Below, piece by piece: positions 1 to 7,719 of a stretch of 36,304 bases of DNA. Under the pieces are notes generated by a model. The model was not told the DNA's origin. It did no database searches and saw only the letters and a program-made list of their open reading frames with translations. The position numbers and the translations under genes were made by a program. The stretch spans positions 1-36,304 of the forward strand of contig JAAYDW010000108.1 of the NCBI GenBank assembly GCA_012729055.1, in the 5' to 3' direction. Within the stretch, counting starts at the first letter, position 1; every line of letters starts with the position of its first letter. This DNA is from Deltaproteobacteria bacterium. Lineage in GTDB: Bacteria; Desulfobacterota; Syntrophia; Syntrophales; Smithellaceae.

Positions 1-1
1 A

Positions 2-103
2 CAAATGGTCATGAACACCGCGCCGGCCGGCATTGCCGTCAACAGCATCGAGACGCGCCTGAAAACGCACGGCCTCGCGGTCGGGCTGCGTTATCATTTC
101 TAG
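2..103 (+). CDS. C-terminal end of an outer-membrane beta-barrel protein (partial)
   Basis: Only the last 33 residues and a TAG stop are inside the window; the reading frame is open to the left edge. The peptide ends in alternating polar/apolar residues, LAVGLRYHF, with a terminal phenylalanine. This is the usual last strand and BAM recognition signal of Gram-negative outer-membrane barrels. The family (porin, OmpW-like, autotransporter-like) cannot be told from this piece. The barrel assignment is inference from the C-terminal signature only. Confidence 0.6.
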   Translation, partial: QMVMNTAPAGIAVNSIETRLKTHGLAVGLRYHF

Positions 104-136
104 CCGCCAGGAAAGCCCGAATCACCGGAGAAAAAT

Positions 137-156
137 GAAAATCGCCCACGATTTTC
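137..156 (+). terminator. Hairpin downstream of the barrel gene, possible terminator
   Basis: A perfect 8-bp inverted repeat, GAAAATCG and CGATTTTC with a 4-nt loop, lies 33 nt after the stop of the barrel gene. No clean T-run follows it, so a rho-independent terminator is only one reading. Confidence 0.3.
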
Positions 157-490
157 CGTTCCGCAAGCGTCTCTTTCCTTCCCACCGCCCTTCGCCGCCG
201 CTATTCTTTCGAAATAAATGCGTACGCCCTCCTGGCTCATTTGATGGAATTTTCAAATACTACAGAAGCGTGCTTTGTGAGTTCATCGGTGAGGTTGCCG
301 CTGGAAAAGTTCCGGTGACCGACTCCTGTCGGAATTCCCGGCAAGCGGCAACTCTTTTGCAGGAAAATTGCCCGGCATCGGGGCGAGCGACTCTTCTTAT
401 CTCATAATCTTATTGACAGACAACCGAACCGGGAGTTATTTGATTTCGGCATCTGATTTTATTCATCAAAGGACTGGGCTTTTACGAAAC
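157..490. other. Intergenic stretch without a convincing gene
   Basis: A 90-codon open frame starting at 135 has a fair ribosome site (GGAG) but Arg/Pro/Ser-rich, unstructured content and no recognisable family, so I do not call it a gene. A TTGACA hexamer at 413-418 could be a -35 box for the lipoprotein gene at 491, but the matching -10 is poor (TATTTG at 18 bp). Confidence 0.3.
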
Positions 491-1156
491 ATGACGCAAA
501 CAAGCACGCCGCTGAACCTGCTGATTCTGACCCTGTGTTTTCTGGCGGTCTCCTGCGCCGGCCCTGGAATTTATGAACCCCCGTCCGGCCGGGGGCCGCT
601 CGTCGTTATGATTTCCGGCAAAACCGGCACGGCGCTTTATGGGAAATTTGCCGGACGCCTTGCCGAGGCCGGCTACCGCGTCGCGCTTTACGACGGAAAT
701 GATTTTCCGCTCTCCCGGCCTCAGGCCTGCCGCTCGATGCTCCGAAAAATCGTCGCCGACCATCGTCCGCTCGGAGCCGGCAAGTCGGCGGTGATCGGCT
801 ATTCCCTGGGAGGGGCCGTAGCGCTCAGCTGCGCCGCCTCTGAGGCGGATTTGATTGCCGGCATAATAGCGTACTATCCCGCCACCGCGCTGCTGCCCGA
901 CCCTTCATCCTGCGTCGACGCCTGGAACGTCCCGATCGTCGTCTTGCAGGGTGAAGAAGACCGGTACTTCAACTGCTGTCGGGTGGAAACGATCCGCGCC
1001 ATGCAGAAGGAGGCGCGGAAAAAAGGGCGGGCAGTGGAATTGCACGTCTATCCCGGAGCGGGCCACGGATTTAACCTGGGGCCGGCAGCAGACGAGGCCC
1101 TGGAAAGCGATGCCTGGCAAAAGACGATGGACGCGTTAAAGAAATTCCTGCGCTGA
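491..1156 (+). CDS. Lipoprotein of the dienelactone hydrolase / alpha-beta hydrolase family
   Basis: The 221-residue product begins with a hydrophobic signal (residues 8-21) ending in AVSC, a plausible lipobox with Cys22 as the lipidated residue, so it is probably membrane-anchored. The fold is that of dienelactone hydrolases: nucleophile elbow GYSLGG (Ser105), acid in GEEDRYF (Asp157) and His192 in GAGHGF form a complete catalytic triad. The upstream in-frame ATG at 368 would bury the signal peptide, so the start at 491 is preferred although its ribosome site is weak. The natural substrate is unknown; an ester or lactone hydrolase is the family expectation. It converges on the NrpR-domain gene and is not obviously in an operon. 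Confidence 0.75.
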   Translation: MTQTSTPLNLLILTLCFLAVSCAGPGIYEPPSGRGPLVVMISGKTGTALYGKFAGRLAEAGYRVALYDGNDFPLSRPQACRSMLRKIVADHRPLGAGKSAVIGYSLGGAVALSCAASEADLIAGIIAYYPATALLPDPSSCVDAWNVPIVVLQGEEDRYFNCCRVETIRAMQKEARKKGRAVELHVYPGAGHGFNLGPAADEALESDAWQKTMDALKKFLR

Positions 1157-1237
1157 CAAACGGCCGCGCGGATTTGTGCGGCATACACAGAAAGTCCTTC
1201 AAAATCACATCCGGAAGTGAAAGCGCAGAACGTCGAA

Positions 1238-2059
1238 TCATTGCGCCTTAATGTCCTGCAGCCGCTCGAATTCCATCACGGTGGACATGGCGCGATTGTC
1301 AGCCTGAAGGCCTGCTTCGCAGGCCGCCGCCACCGGGTTCAAGCCGCCGATCATAATCATTCCGATCTTGTTCACGTCAACATGCGTCTGGCAAACGGGA
1401 TTGCCGATGTTCCCGACGGACAAGACGGCATTGATGCCGGCGCGGGTGAAGTCATCGATCACGCTTTCCACCAGACTGCGGCTCAAGGCGGGGATTTCAC
1501 GAAAATTGGCCAGGATTTTGCCGTCGCCCTGCGCCACCACTTGCCCGATGGAGGTCATCTTACCGCGAATAAATATTTCCGACGGGTCCAGCGAGGAACT
1601 GTCGTAATGAATCAATTCCACAAATCGCAATCCCCCACCCTTTCTCATCTGGAGGATGCCGCCAAATTTGGAATCAATGGAAATGCCGTGCTTGAGAAGC
1701 ACGCCGTTAACGACGATGCTGCAAACCGTCGCCAGGCCTGTTTTCCCCCTGGGAACGACAATGTCACCCAGCGATTCCCCCGCCTGCGCTACGGCAACCC
1801 GTGAACTGACAGAGAGTTTTTTGGCGAAAACAGGCTTCATAATTTTCAGCGATCGGGCAAACTGCTCTTTTGGAAAGAAGGAAACGTTGACCGGAACCAG
1901 GCCGCGCTTCTTTTTTACGTCGAATGTCGTTCGAAAGGCCAGAACTTCGATGCGTGAAATGGAAAGGTCGACTTTGTCATGAACGCGCGCGTTGTATACG
2001 CCCGCCGGCGCGGAATATTGTGAGTCGAACATCAATGAGACCTCATTGAACCCGGTCAT
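1238..2059 (-). CDS. Stand-alone NrpR effector-domain protein (DUF128 family)
   Basis: The whole 273-residue protein is one NrpR/DUF128 domain. Family-typical stretches are VLLKHGISIDSKFGG (about 120-134), LDPSEIFIRGKMTS, FREIPALSR and the C-terminal IGGLNPVAAACEAGL. In methanogens NrpR is a repressor of nitrogen-assimilation genes that responds to 2-oxoglutarate and carries an N-terminal winged helix. No helix-turn-helix segment precedes the domain here. The ribosome site GGAAGG is well placed. It is the last gene of the minus-strand redox operon, 122 bp after the GltB-like gene with a strong hairpin between. I infer a 2-oxoglutarate or related metabolite sensor acting through a partner protein; DNA binding by itself seems unlikely. 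Confidence 0.8.
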   Translation of the reverse strand: MTGFNEVSLMFDSQYSAPAGVYNARVHDKVDLSISRIEVLAFRTTFDVKKKRGLVPVNVSFFPKEQFARSLKIMKPVFAKKLSVSSRVAVAQAGESLGDIVVPRGKTGLATVCSIVVNGVLLKHGISIDSKFGGILQMRKGGGLRFVELIHYDSSSLDPSEIFIRGKMTSIGQVVAQGDGKILANFREIPALSRSLVESVIDDFTRAGINAVLSVGNIGNPVCQTHVDVNKIGMIMIGGLNPVAAACEAGLQADNRAMSTVMEFERLQDIKAQ

Positions 2060-2096
2060 GAAGCCTTCCTTTTTGAAGCATGATTTTTCACGATTC

Positions 2097-2129
2097 GCGC
2101 GCTTGCCCCTTTAGCCGGGGCAAGCGCGC
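2097..2129 (-). promoter_or_regulatory. Perfect 13-bp stem-loop between the GltB-like and NrpR-domain genes
   Basis: GCGCGCTTGCCCC and its exact complement flank a 7-nt loop. No T-run follows on either strand, so it is not a classic intrinsic terminator. It could be a 3' stabilising hairpin or a processing site that lowers expression of the last gene. Confidence 0.55.
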
Positions 2130-2181
2130 TTCGCTGATAATTTTCATGGTGTATCGCTGAATAATCTTTGGCCGGTGACGG

Positions 2182-3762
2182 TTATTTGAGAATTTTGTCA
2201 GCTTCTTTTTTATCGACATCCATAATGTATTGAATGCCGCTGACATCAGCCGCTTCGCGGGTCAGCGCCGCCAGGTCGTCCCGCGTCATATATTTTAAAG
2301 CAAATTTTCTGCTTCCCGCCATCAACTGGCGCAGTCCCTGCGCCAGTCTTTCATAGTAGGTGTAAAGTCCGATGGCGCCGGTGGGCAACTGTTCAAATTC
2401 TTTATGGCCCAGTTCACTGCGCAGCGTGCCGGCCGTGACGAAAATTTCATCCCTGGTGCTGCCGAAACGTTCAACATAAACCGGCACCTGCTGGGCATCG
2501 ATGGTCTGGCCGATCGTTTTACCGACCATGGCCGCCGCAATGGGCGCCCGCGCCATACCGATCAGTTTGACAAAAGGAGCGCCCATGGCCAGGCCTTTGA
2601 AGATCTGATCCTCGAAGGTGAAGCCGCCGTTTACGGCAATGGCCGGCAGATATTTTTTCCTGGCCGCCAGCTTTTTGGCGTACTGATACACCAGGGTATG
2701 CAGTTCCACCGGCGGAACGCCCCACTCGTTCATCATCCGCCACGGACTCATACCCGTGCCGCCGCCGGCGCCGTCCACGGTGAGCAGATCCAGTTTGTAT
2801 TTCGATGCAAAATAAATCGCCCGCGCCAGATCGACGGGACGGTAAGCGCCGGTCTTGAGGAAAATGTATTTCGCCCCGGCCTTGCGCAGACTTTTGACCG
2901 TCGCCGCAAACGACTCCTCGGTGACCATGCCGACGCGTGAATGACGCTCGAACTCCTTGAAGGCGCCCCGGGCAAAGGCTTCGATGACATTGGAATCATA
3001 GGGATCCGGCAAAACGATATAGCCGCGGTCGTGGAGCATCTGGGCCTTTTTTAAATCCTTGATTTTAACTTCGCCGCCGATGTCTTTTGCGCCCTGTCCC
3101 CATTTGAGCTCCACGCATTCCACGCCCAGTTCCTCAATGGCGTATTCATGCACTTTCAGCCGGGTGTCCTCAAGATTGGCCTGCACGATGATGGCGCCGT
3201 AGCCGAAGCGCTGGTAATCCCGGTAAAGCTTGACGCGGCGCTTCAAATCGACCGTATCCACGATGTGGCCGTTTTTGAATTTGGATTCCGGGTCCATCCC
3301 GACCACGTTTTCCCCGATGGTCAGCCCCGTTCCCGCCAGAGCGGACCCGATGGCCAGCCCTTCCCAGTTGTTCTTGGCAATATTGGTGGAGCCGATGCCG
3401 GAAATCAGCCAGGGAAGTTTGAACTTGATTCCCCTGTCGTGGCCGAAAACCACTTCCAGGTTGACGGCGGGAAAAATGGCCTTGTCGCTGTCGGCTTCAA
3501 TGCCATAAGCGCCGGCGGCGGTGCCCATAATATTGAAATGGGAATAATCCACCGGATATTTCTTTTCGCCGGCGCAGGTAATCACGCCGAAAGGCTGGGG
3601 GTAGATGACTTCATGGCCGCGGTATGCGGATTTGCCTATTTCACACATGCCGACGCAGCCGTCAATGCACGTGACACACATGCCCGACGTCGGTGATATA
3701 GACTCTTCTGTCCTGTTTTTGGTAAGGGTGGCGCTGGAGGTATTTACTCTTGAAAAAGACAT
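2182..3762 (-). CDS. GltB-type FMN-binding oxidoreductase (glutamate synthase central/FMN domain family)
   Basis: The 526-residue protein matches the FMN-binding TIM-barrel domain of glutamate synthase: LLTVDGAGGGTGMSPW, LPAIAVNGGF, GLAMGAPFVKLIG and the C-terminal DAQQVPVY region. An N-terminal cluster C29-x2-C32-x3-C36-x3-C40 could hold an Fe-S centre. The classical C-x5-C-x4-C motif for the 3Fe-4S cluster after the barrel is absent, and no glutaminase (GATase) domain is present here or elsewhere in the window. Start supported by AAAGGAG 8 nt upstream. It follows the NuoG-like gene at 27 bp, so it probably accepts electrons from those subunits. Glutamate synthesis is possible, but another FMN-dependent reaction is equally open. 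Confidence 0.8.
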   Translation of the reverse strand: MSFSRVNTSSATLTKNRTEESISPTSGMCVTCIDGCVGMCEIGKSAYRGHEVIYPQPFGVITCAGEKKYPVDYSHFNIMGTAAGAYGIEADSDKAIFPAVNLEVVFGHDRGIKFKLPWLISGIGSTNIAKNNWEGLAIGSALAGTGLTIGENVVGMDPESKFKNGHIVDTVDLKRRVKLYRDYQRFGYGAIIVQANLEDTRLKVHEYAIEELGVECVELKWGQGAKDIGGEVKIKDLKKAQMLHDRGYIVLPDPYDSNVIEAFARGAFKEFERHSRVGMVTEESFAATVKSLRKAGAKYIFLKTGAYRPVDLARAIYFASKYKLDLLTVDGAGGGTGMSPWRMMNEWGVPPVELHTLVYQYAKKLAARKKYLPAIAVNGGFTFEDQIFKGLAMGAPFVKLIGMARAPIAAAMVGKTIGQTIDAQQVPVYVERFGSTRDEIFVTAGTLRSELGHKEFEQLPTGAIGLYTYYERLAQGLRQLMAGSRKFALKYMTRDDLAALTREAADVSGIQYIMDVDKKEADKILK

Positions 3763-3789
3763 ATATCCTGCTCCTTTCTGGGTTTAAGC

Positions 3790-4461
3790 TTATTTCATTT
3801 CACAGGCCACGCAGGGTGACATGTAACACATCATATCGTGGAACTGATCCTTCTCGATGCACGGCGGCGCGAGATTTGCACATCCTCCGCAGATCGCCTT
3901 TTCCGGCTCATTAAACGTGCAGCGGGCCTGACAGGCCGGGCAGACTTCCATGCAGCCGCCGCAAAGCCGGCAGACATCGGATTTCATGTCGAAGGGCGTG
4001 CCCAGGCTTCGGTTTTTCCCCCGTCCGCGAAAGCCGATGGCCCCGGCCATCATCTGCTCCTTGCACATCCGCACGCACAGTCCGCAGAGGATGCAGTCTT
4101 CATGCTCCTGCCGGAAGCGCTGCTGACGCACGTTGTGCCGCGACGCGATATCCTGAATGACCTTGGATTGCGGACAGGAGGCCAGGAGAAGCTCAATGAT
4201 GATCCTTCGCGCTTTCAGGACGCGTTCAGAGGCGGTGCGGACCTTCATGCCTTCTTCAGCGGGATAGGTGCAAGACGAGACGAGTTTCGCGCCCGGGCCT
4301 TCGCCGATTTCGACCACGCACAGCCTGCACGCGCCGTAAGGCGAAAGCCCTTCCTTGTGGCACAACGTCGGGATGGGGAAGCCGTAAAATTTTGCCGCCT
4401 CCAGAATCGTCGTGCCCTTTTCAACGGATATGGACAGTCCGTTCAGTGTCAGATTAACCAT
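3790..4461 (-). CDS. Short NuoG/HoxU-like iron-sulfur protein
   Basis: The 223-residue protein starts with a plant-type 2Fe-2S ferredoxin domain (Cys34, 45, 48, 64), as in NuoG, HoxU and the N-terminus of Fe-only hydrogenases. Two 4Fe-4S motifs follow (Cys123/126/129/133 and 164/167/170/174), then an unusual Cys-rich tail (177, 181, 191, 194, 201, 212, 217, 220). The NuoG His-Cys3 motif is not seen (LLASCPQSK stands in its place), and no molybdopterin or H-cluster domain follows. I chose the ATG at 4461 because GGAGGT precedes it; it overlaps the stop of the NuoF-GltD gene by 8 bp, suggesting translational coupling. Role inferred: an electron wire between the flavin subunits and the GltB-like protein. 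Confidence 0.85.
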   Translation of the reverse strand: MVNLTLNGLSISVEKGTTILEAAKFYGFPIPTLCHKEGLSPYGACRLCVVEIGEGPGAKLVSSCTYPAEEGMKVRTASERVLKARRIIIELLLASCPQSKVIQDIASRHNVRQQRFRQEHEDCILCGLCVRMCKEQMMAGAIGFRGRGKNRSLGTPFDMKSDVCRLCGGCMEVCPACQARCTFNEPEKAICGGCANLAPPCIEKDQFHDMMCYMSPCVACEMK

Positions 4462-7400
4462 TTTTTCCACCTCCGATTGCGGCCGCCGCAGGCTTTTCCG
4501 CGGATTTTGTTCTGGTGAATTCAAGATCGCATCTCAGGCACCGCCGACATTCCGACCGGGCCTGCTCTTCCGTCAGGACCAGTGTCACTTCCCGGAAGTT
4601 TTTCAGCCTTTCGACCGGCGGCAGCACGGCGGGCTCGGCACGGGTTGCCGTTTGCGCCTCCGTGTCGTCGATTCCGGCAGGTTCGATAAAGACACCGGGA
4701 AGTTTTGGAACGGCCGGCACGACCAGCGGCTGGTTTTGCAGGTAACGATCCATGCATTGCGCGGCTTTTTTGCCGGACGCGATGGCGTCAATGACGGTAT
4801 TGGGTCCGGTCACCAGATCGCCGCCGGCAAATACCCCTTTGAGGCTGGTTTCGAAGGTTTTGGGGTTGACCTTGATTCGGCCGCCTTTATCCACATCCAG
4901 TCCCATCGCGGACAGAAACTCGCTTTGGGGCTTTTCGCCGATGGCGACGATGAGCGTGTCGAGTTCCACCTTGAACTCGCTTCCGGAAATCGGAACGGGT
5001 TTGCGCCTTCCTGTGGCATCCACCTCGCCCAGACGGTTCTTGATGCACTCGATGCCGACGACATGGCCTTCCTTCGAATAAATTTTGACCGGCGTGACCA
5101 GCGTTTCCAGTTCAACGCCTTCCTTGAGCGCCGCGTCGATTTCCTCCTGGCGCACATGGATCTTCACCGGCGAAATCAGGGTTTCTATTCTGACGCCTTC
5201 CTCCAGGGCGGCGTCGATTTCTTCTTCGTAAGCCGGCATCTCTTCGCGGGTACGCCGGTAGAAAAGAGACACACTGGTGACATCTTTCTGGCGCAGGGCG
5301 ACGCGCGCGGCATCCACCGCCGAATTGCCGCCGCCGATGATGCCCACATGTCCACGGGCCAGTTGCTCGCCCCGGAGGTTGAATGCTTTCAGAAATTGAA
5401 TGGAAGGATAGATTCCTTCGATATCTTCATTTTCCAGGTCCAAGCGCCAGCTTTCATGCGCGCCGATGGAGAGAAAGACCGCGCTGAATTTTTTGGAAAG
5501 CAGGTCCTGCAGGCTCATGTCTTTCCCCAGCTTCCGGCCATACTTTATCTTGATGTTGCCGTTGAGAAGCGTTTGAATTTCCTTTTCCACAATATCCCGG
5601 GGCAGCCGGTAGGCGGGCAAAGAACAAGACAGCATGCCGCCCGGCACCTGTTCCGCTTCAAAGACGGTCACCTTGTAGCCCAGAACAGAAAGATTGTGGG
5701 CGGCGGTGAGCCCCGCGGGGCCGGCGCCGATAACGGCCACTTCCTTTCCTTTATTCTTGGCCGGTTTCGGCCGGTAAGCAGACGGATCCACCCGGTCGGT
5801 GACAAACCGCTTGATGGCGCGGATGCCGATGGACTCTCCCCCGCTTACGCCCAGGTTGCAGCGGCTCTCGCATTTGCGGTCGCAGACCCGCGAGCTTACC
5901 GCGGGAAACGGATTGGCCGAACGGATCACACGATAGGCTTCTTCATAATCGCCTTTTTCCACCAGCGCGACATACCGCCACGGTTCAGTGTCCACGGGGC
6001 AGGCCGCCTGGCAAGGAGCCCCCGTCAGTTCCTTGCAGGCAAACGCGTCGCAGCGTTTGTCGATAATGTGGCGTTCATATTCGTCACGGAAATACTTAAG
6101 CGTGCTCAAGACGGGATTGGCGGCCGTTTGGCCGAGCCCGCACATGGTTGTGTCTTTCACGGTTTGCGCAAGCTCCTCAAGCAGTTTCAGATGTCCGGGC
6201 GTGCCTCTTCCTTCAGTAATATCTTCCAGGATTTCATGCATCCTTTGCGTGCCCTTGCGGCAGGTAAAACATTTTCCGCAGGACTCGTCTTTCAGGAAGC
6301 TCATGAAATATTTTGCGACATCCACCATGCAGGTGTTTTGGTCCATGACAATCATGCCGCCCGATCCCATGATGGACCCGGCCTTGGCCAGGCTGTCATA
6401 ATCGATCGGCAGGTCAAACATGGAGGCCGGAATGCACCCGCCGGACGGCCCACCGGTCTGAATCGCCTTGATCTTTGCCTCGCCCGATGGGCCGCCGCCG
6501 ATATCATAGACGACTTTGCGAATCGGCGTTCCGAGCGGCACTTCCACCAGACCGGTGTTCTTGATCTTGCCGACCAGGGAGAATATCTTCGTGCCGGCAT
6601 TGTTGGCCACGCCGATCTTCAAATATTCGGCGGCGCCATGATTGATGATATACGGGACGTTGGACAGGGTTTCGACGTTGTTGATGCAGGTCGGATAACC
6701 GAAAAGACCTTTTTGAATCGGAAAGGGCGGACGCTGCCGCGGCTCTCCCATCTTTCCCTCGATGGATTTGATCAGCGCCGTTTCCTCTCCGCAGACAAAC
6801 GCGCCGGCGCCGTGGAAAATCTCGATGTCGAAATCGACGCCCTGTCCTAAAATATTTTCCCCCAGAAGCCCCAGTTGCCGGACACTTCGCAGTGCGATGG
6901 TTGCATGCTTGATGGCCAGAGGATACTCTGTGCGCACGTAAATGATGCCGTGCGTGGCGCCGATGGCCAAAGCGGCGATGATCATTCCTTCAATGACGGC
7001 GTGGGGGTTTCCTTCCAGCATACTCCGGTCCATATAGGCGCCGGGATCTCCTTCGTCCGCGTTGCAGATAATGTATTTCGGGCCGCGGGTCTTCATGTTG
7101 CGGGCCAGTTCCCATTTTTTCCCGGTTAAAAAACCGGCGCCGCCGCGCCCCCGCAGTTTGGCTGCCAGAATTTCGTCAACAAGCCAGGCCCGGTCCTTTT
7201 TCTGCAGCGCTTTTTCCAGCGCGGCGTAACCGCCTATTTTCAGATAGTCGCTGATCCGGATGGGATCGAGATGCTGGTTCTGGCCGAGCACAATGCGGGT
7301 CTGCCCCTGGAAAAAGGGAATTTCTTTTTCAGAGTAGCGTTTGACCGTGGAGCCGGGTTCCCGGTACAGGAGATCTTCGATCACCTCTCCTTTCACGGCC

Positions 7401-7702
7401 GCGTCGATAATCCGGGAAACGTCCTCCATCTTCAGCTTCGGGTACAGATTGTATCCCGGTTCGACGATGATAAACGGGTCCATTTCGCAAAACCCCAGGC
7501 ACCCTGTAATCCGCAGGTCCAGTTTGTCGTGCAGATCCTGTTCCAGGATTCGGCGCTTGATGATCCGGATCAGATCATTCGAGCCGCTGGCCTGGCCGCC
7601 GGTGCCCCCGCAGATGACAATGCAGGGTTTGGTCTGATCCGAAGTTGCCGGAAATGATTCGCGATACGTCTTGAATTGAGCGACAGATTGAAACGTCTTC
7701 AT
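4454..7702 (-). CDS. NuoF-GltD fusion flavoprotein
   Basis: The 1082-residue fusion has these parts in order. A thioredoxin-like 2Fe-2S domain (about 25-110; Cys27, 31, 68, 72). The NuoF/HymB FMN-NADH core (GRGGAGF 185-191, NADEGDPGAYMDR, CGEETAL). The 4Fe-4S site CGKCFTC (475-481) plus Cys521. A GltD/NfnB-type half with an N-terminal Fe-S domain (Cys551, 556, 564, 568, 607, 611, 615), FAD motif VIGAGPAGL (657-665), NAD(P) motif IIGGGNSAVD (788-797) and FAD-closing VFAGGDL. A Cys-rich end (CRRCLRC) follows. The ATG at 7702 has AAGGG in place; an ATG at 7717 lacks a ribosome site. The protein can in principle load electrons from two nicotinamide sites. A 26-residue tandem duplication lies in the GltD half. 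Confidence 0.88.
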   Translation of the reverse strand: MKTFQSVAQFKTYRESFPATSDQTKPCIVICGGTGGQASGSNDLIRIIKRRILEQDLHDKLDLRITGCLGFCEMDPFIIVEPGYNLYPKLKMEDVSRIIDAAVKGEVIEDLLYREPGSTVKRYSEKEIPFFQGQTRIVLGQNQHLDPIRISDYLKIGGYAALEKALQKKDRAWLVDEILAAKLRGRGGAGFLTGKKWELARNMKTRGPKYIICNADEGDPGAYMDRSMLEGNPHAVIEGMIIAALAIGATHGIIYVRTEYPLAIKHATIALRSVRQLGLLGENILGQGVDFDIEIFHGAGAFVCGEETALIKSIEGKMGEPRQRPPFPIQKGLFGYPTCINNVETLSNVPYIINHGAAEYLKIGVANNAGTKIFSLVGKIKNTGLVEVPLGTPIRKVVYDIGGGPSGEAKIKAIQTGGPSGGCIPASMFDLPIDYDSLAKAGSIMGSGGMIVMDQNTCMVDVAKYFMSFLKDESCGKCFTCRKGTQRMHEILEDITEGRGTPGHLKLLEELAQTVKDTTMCGLGQTAANPVLSTLKYFRDEYERHIIDKRCDAFACKELTGAPCQAACPVDTEPWRYVALVEKGDYEEAYRVIRSANPFPAVSSRVCDRKCESRCNLGVSGGESIGIRAIKRFVTDRVDPSAYRPKPAKNKGKEVAVIGAGPAGLTAAHNLSVLGYKVTVFEAEQVPGGMLSCSLPAYRLPRDIVEKEIQTLLNGNIKIKYGRKLGKDMSLQDLLSKKFSAVFLSIGAHESWRLDLENEDIEGIYPSIQFLKAFNLRGEQLARGHVGIIGGGNSAVDAARVALRQKDVTSVSLFYRRTREEMPAYEEEIDAALEEGVRIETLISPVKIHVRQEEIDAALKEGVELETLVTPVKIYSKEGHVVGIECIKNRLGEVDATGRRKPVPISGSEFKVELDTLIVAIGEKPQSEFLSAMGLDVDKGGRIKVNPKTFETSLKGVFAGGDLVTGPNTVIDAIASGKKAAQCMDRYLQNQPLVVPAVPKLPGVFIEPAGIDDTEAQTATRAEPAVLPPVERLKNFREVTLVLTEEQARSECRRCLRCDLEFTRTKSAEKPAAAAIGGGKNG
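5069..5224 (-). repeat. In-frame tandem duplication, 2 x 78 bp, inside the NuoF-GltD gene
   Basis: Copy 1 (5147-5224) encodes residues 827-852 and copy 2 (5069-5146) residues 853-878. Both begin EEIDAAL and share 17 of 26 residues, including EG V, ETL and PVKI. GltD/NfnB homologues that I know carry one such unit between the NAD(P) motif and the next strand, so one copy is an insertion that has since diverged. Confidence 0.85.
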
Positions 7703-7719
7703 CTCTTTTCCCTTCATCG

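Noticed and set aside
135-407. 90-codon plus-strand frame with a fair ribosome site
   Set aside because: No recognisable family and low-complexity basic N-terminus; it also contains the hairpin behind the barrel gene.
1157-1237. GCCGC...GCGGC inverted repeat as a bidirectional terminator
   Set aside because: Only 5 bp of stem and no T-run; too weak to list.
4412-6850. 812-codon open frame on the plus strand
   Set aside because: It is antisense to the NuoF-GltD gene, Phe/His/Gly/Arg-rich with no domain, and arises from the codon bias of the real gene.
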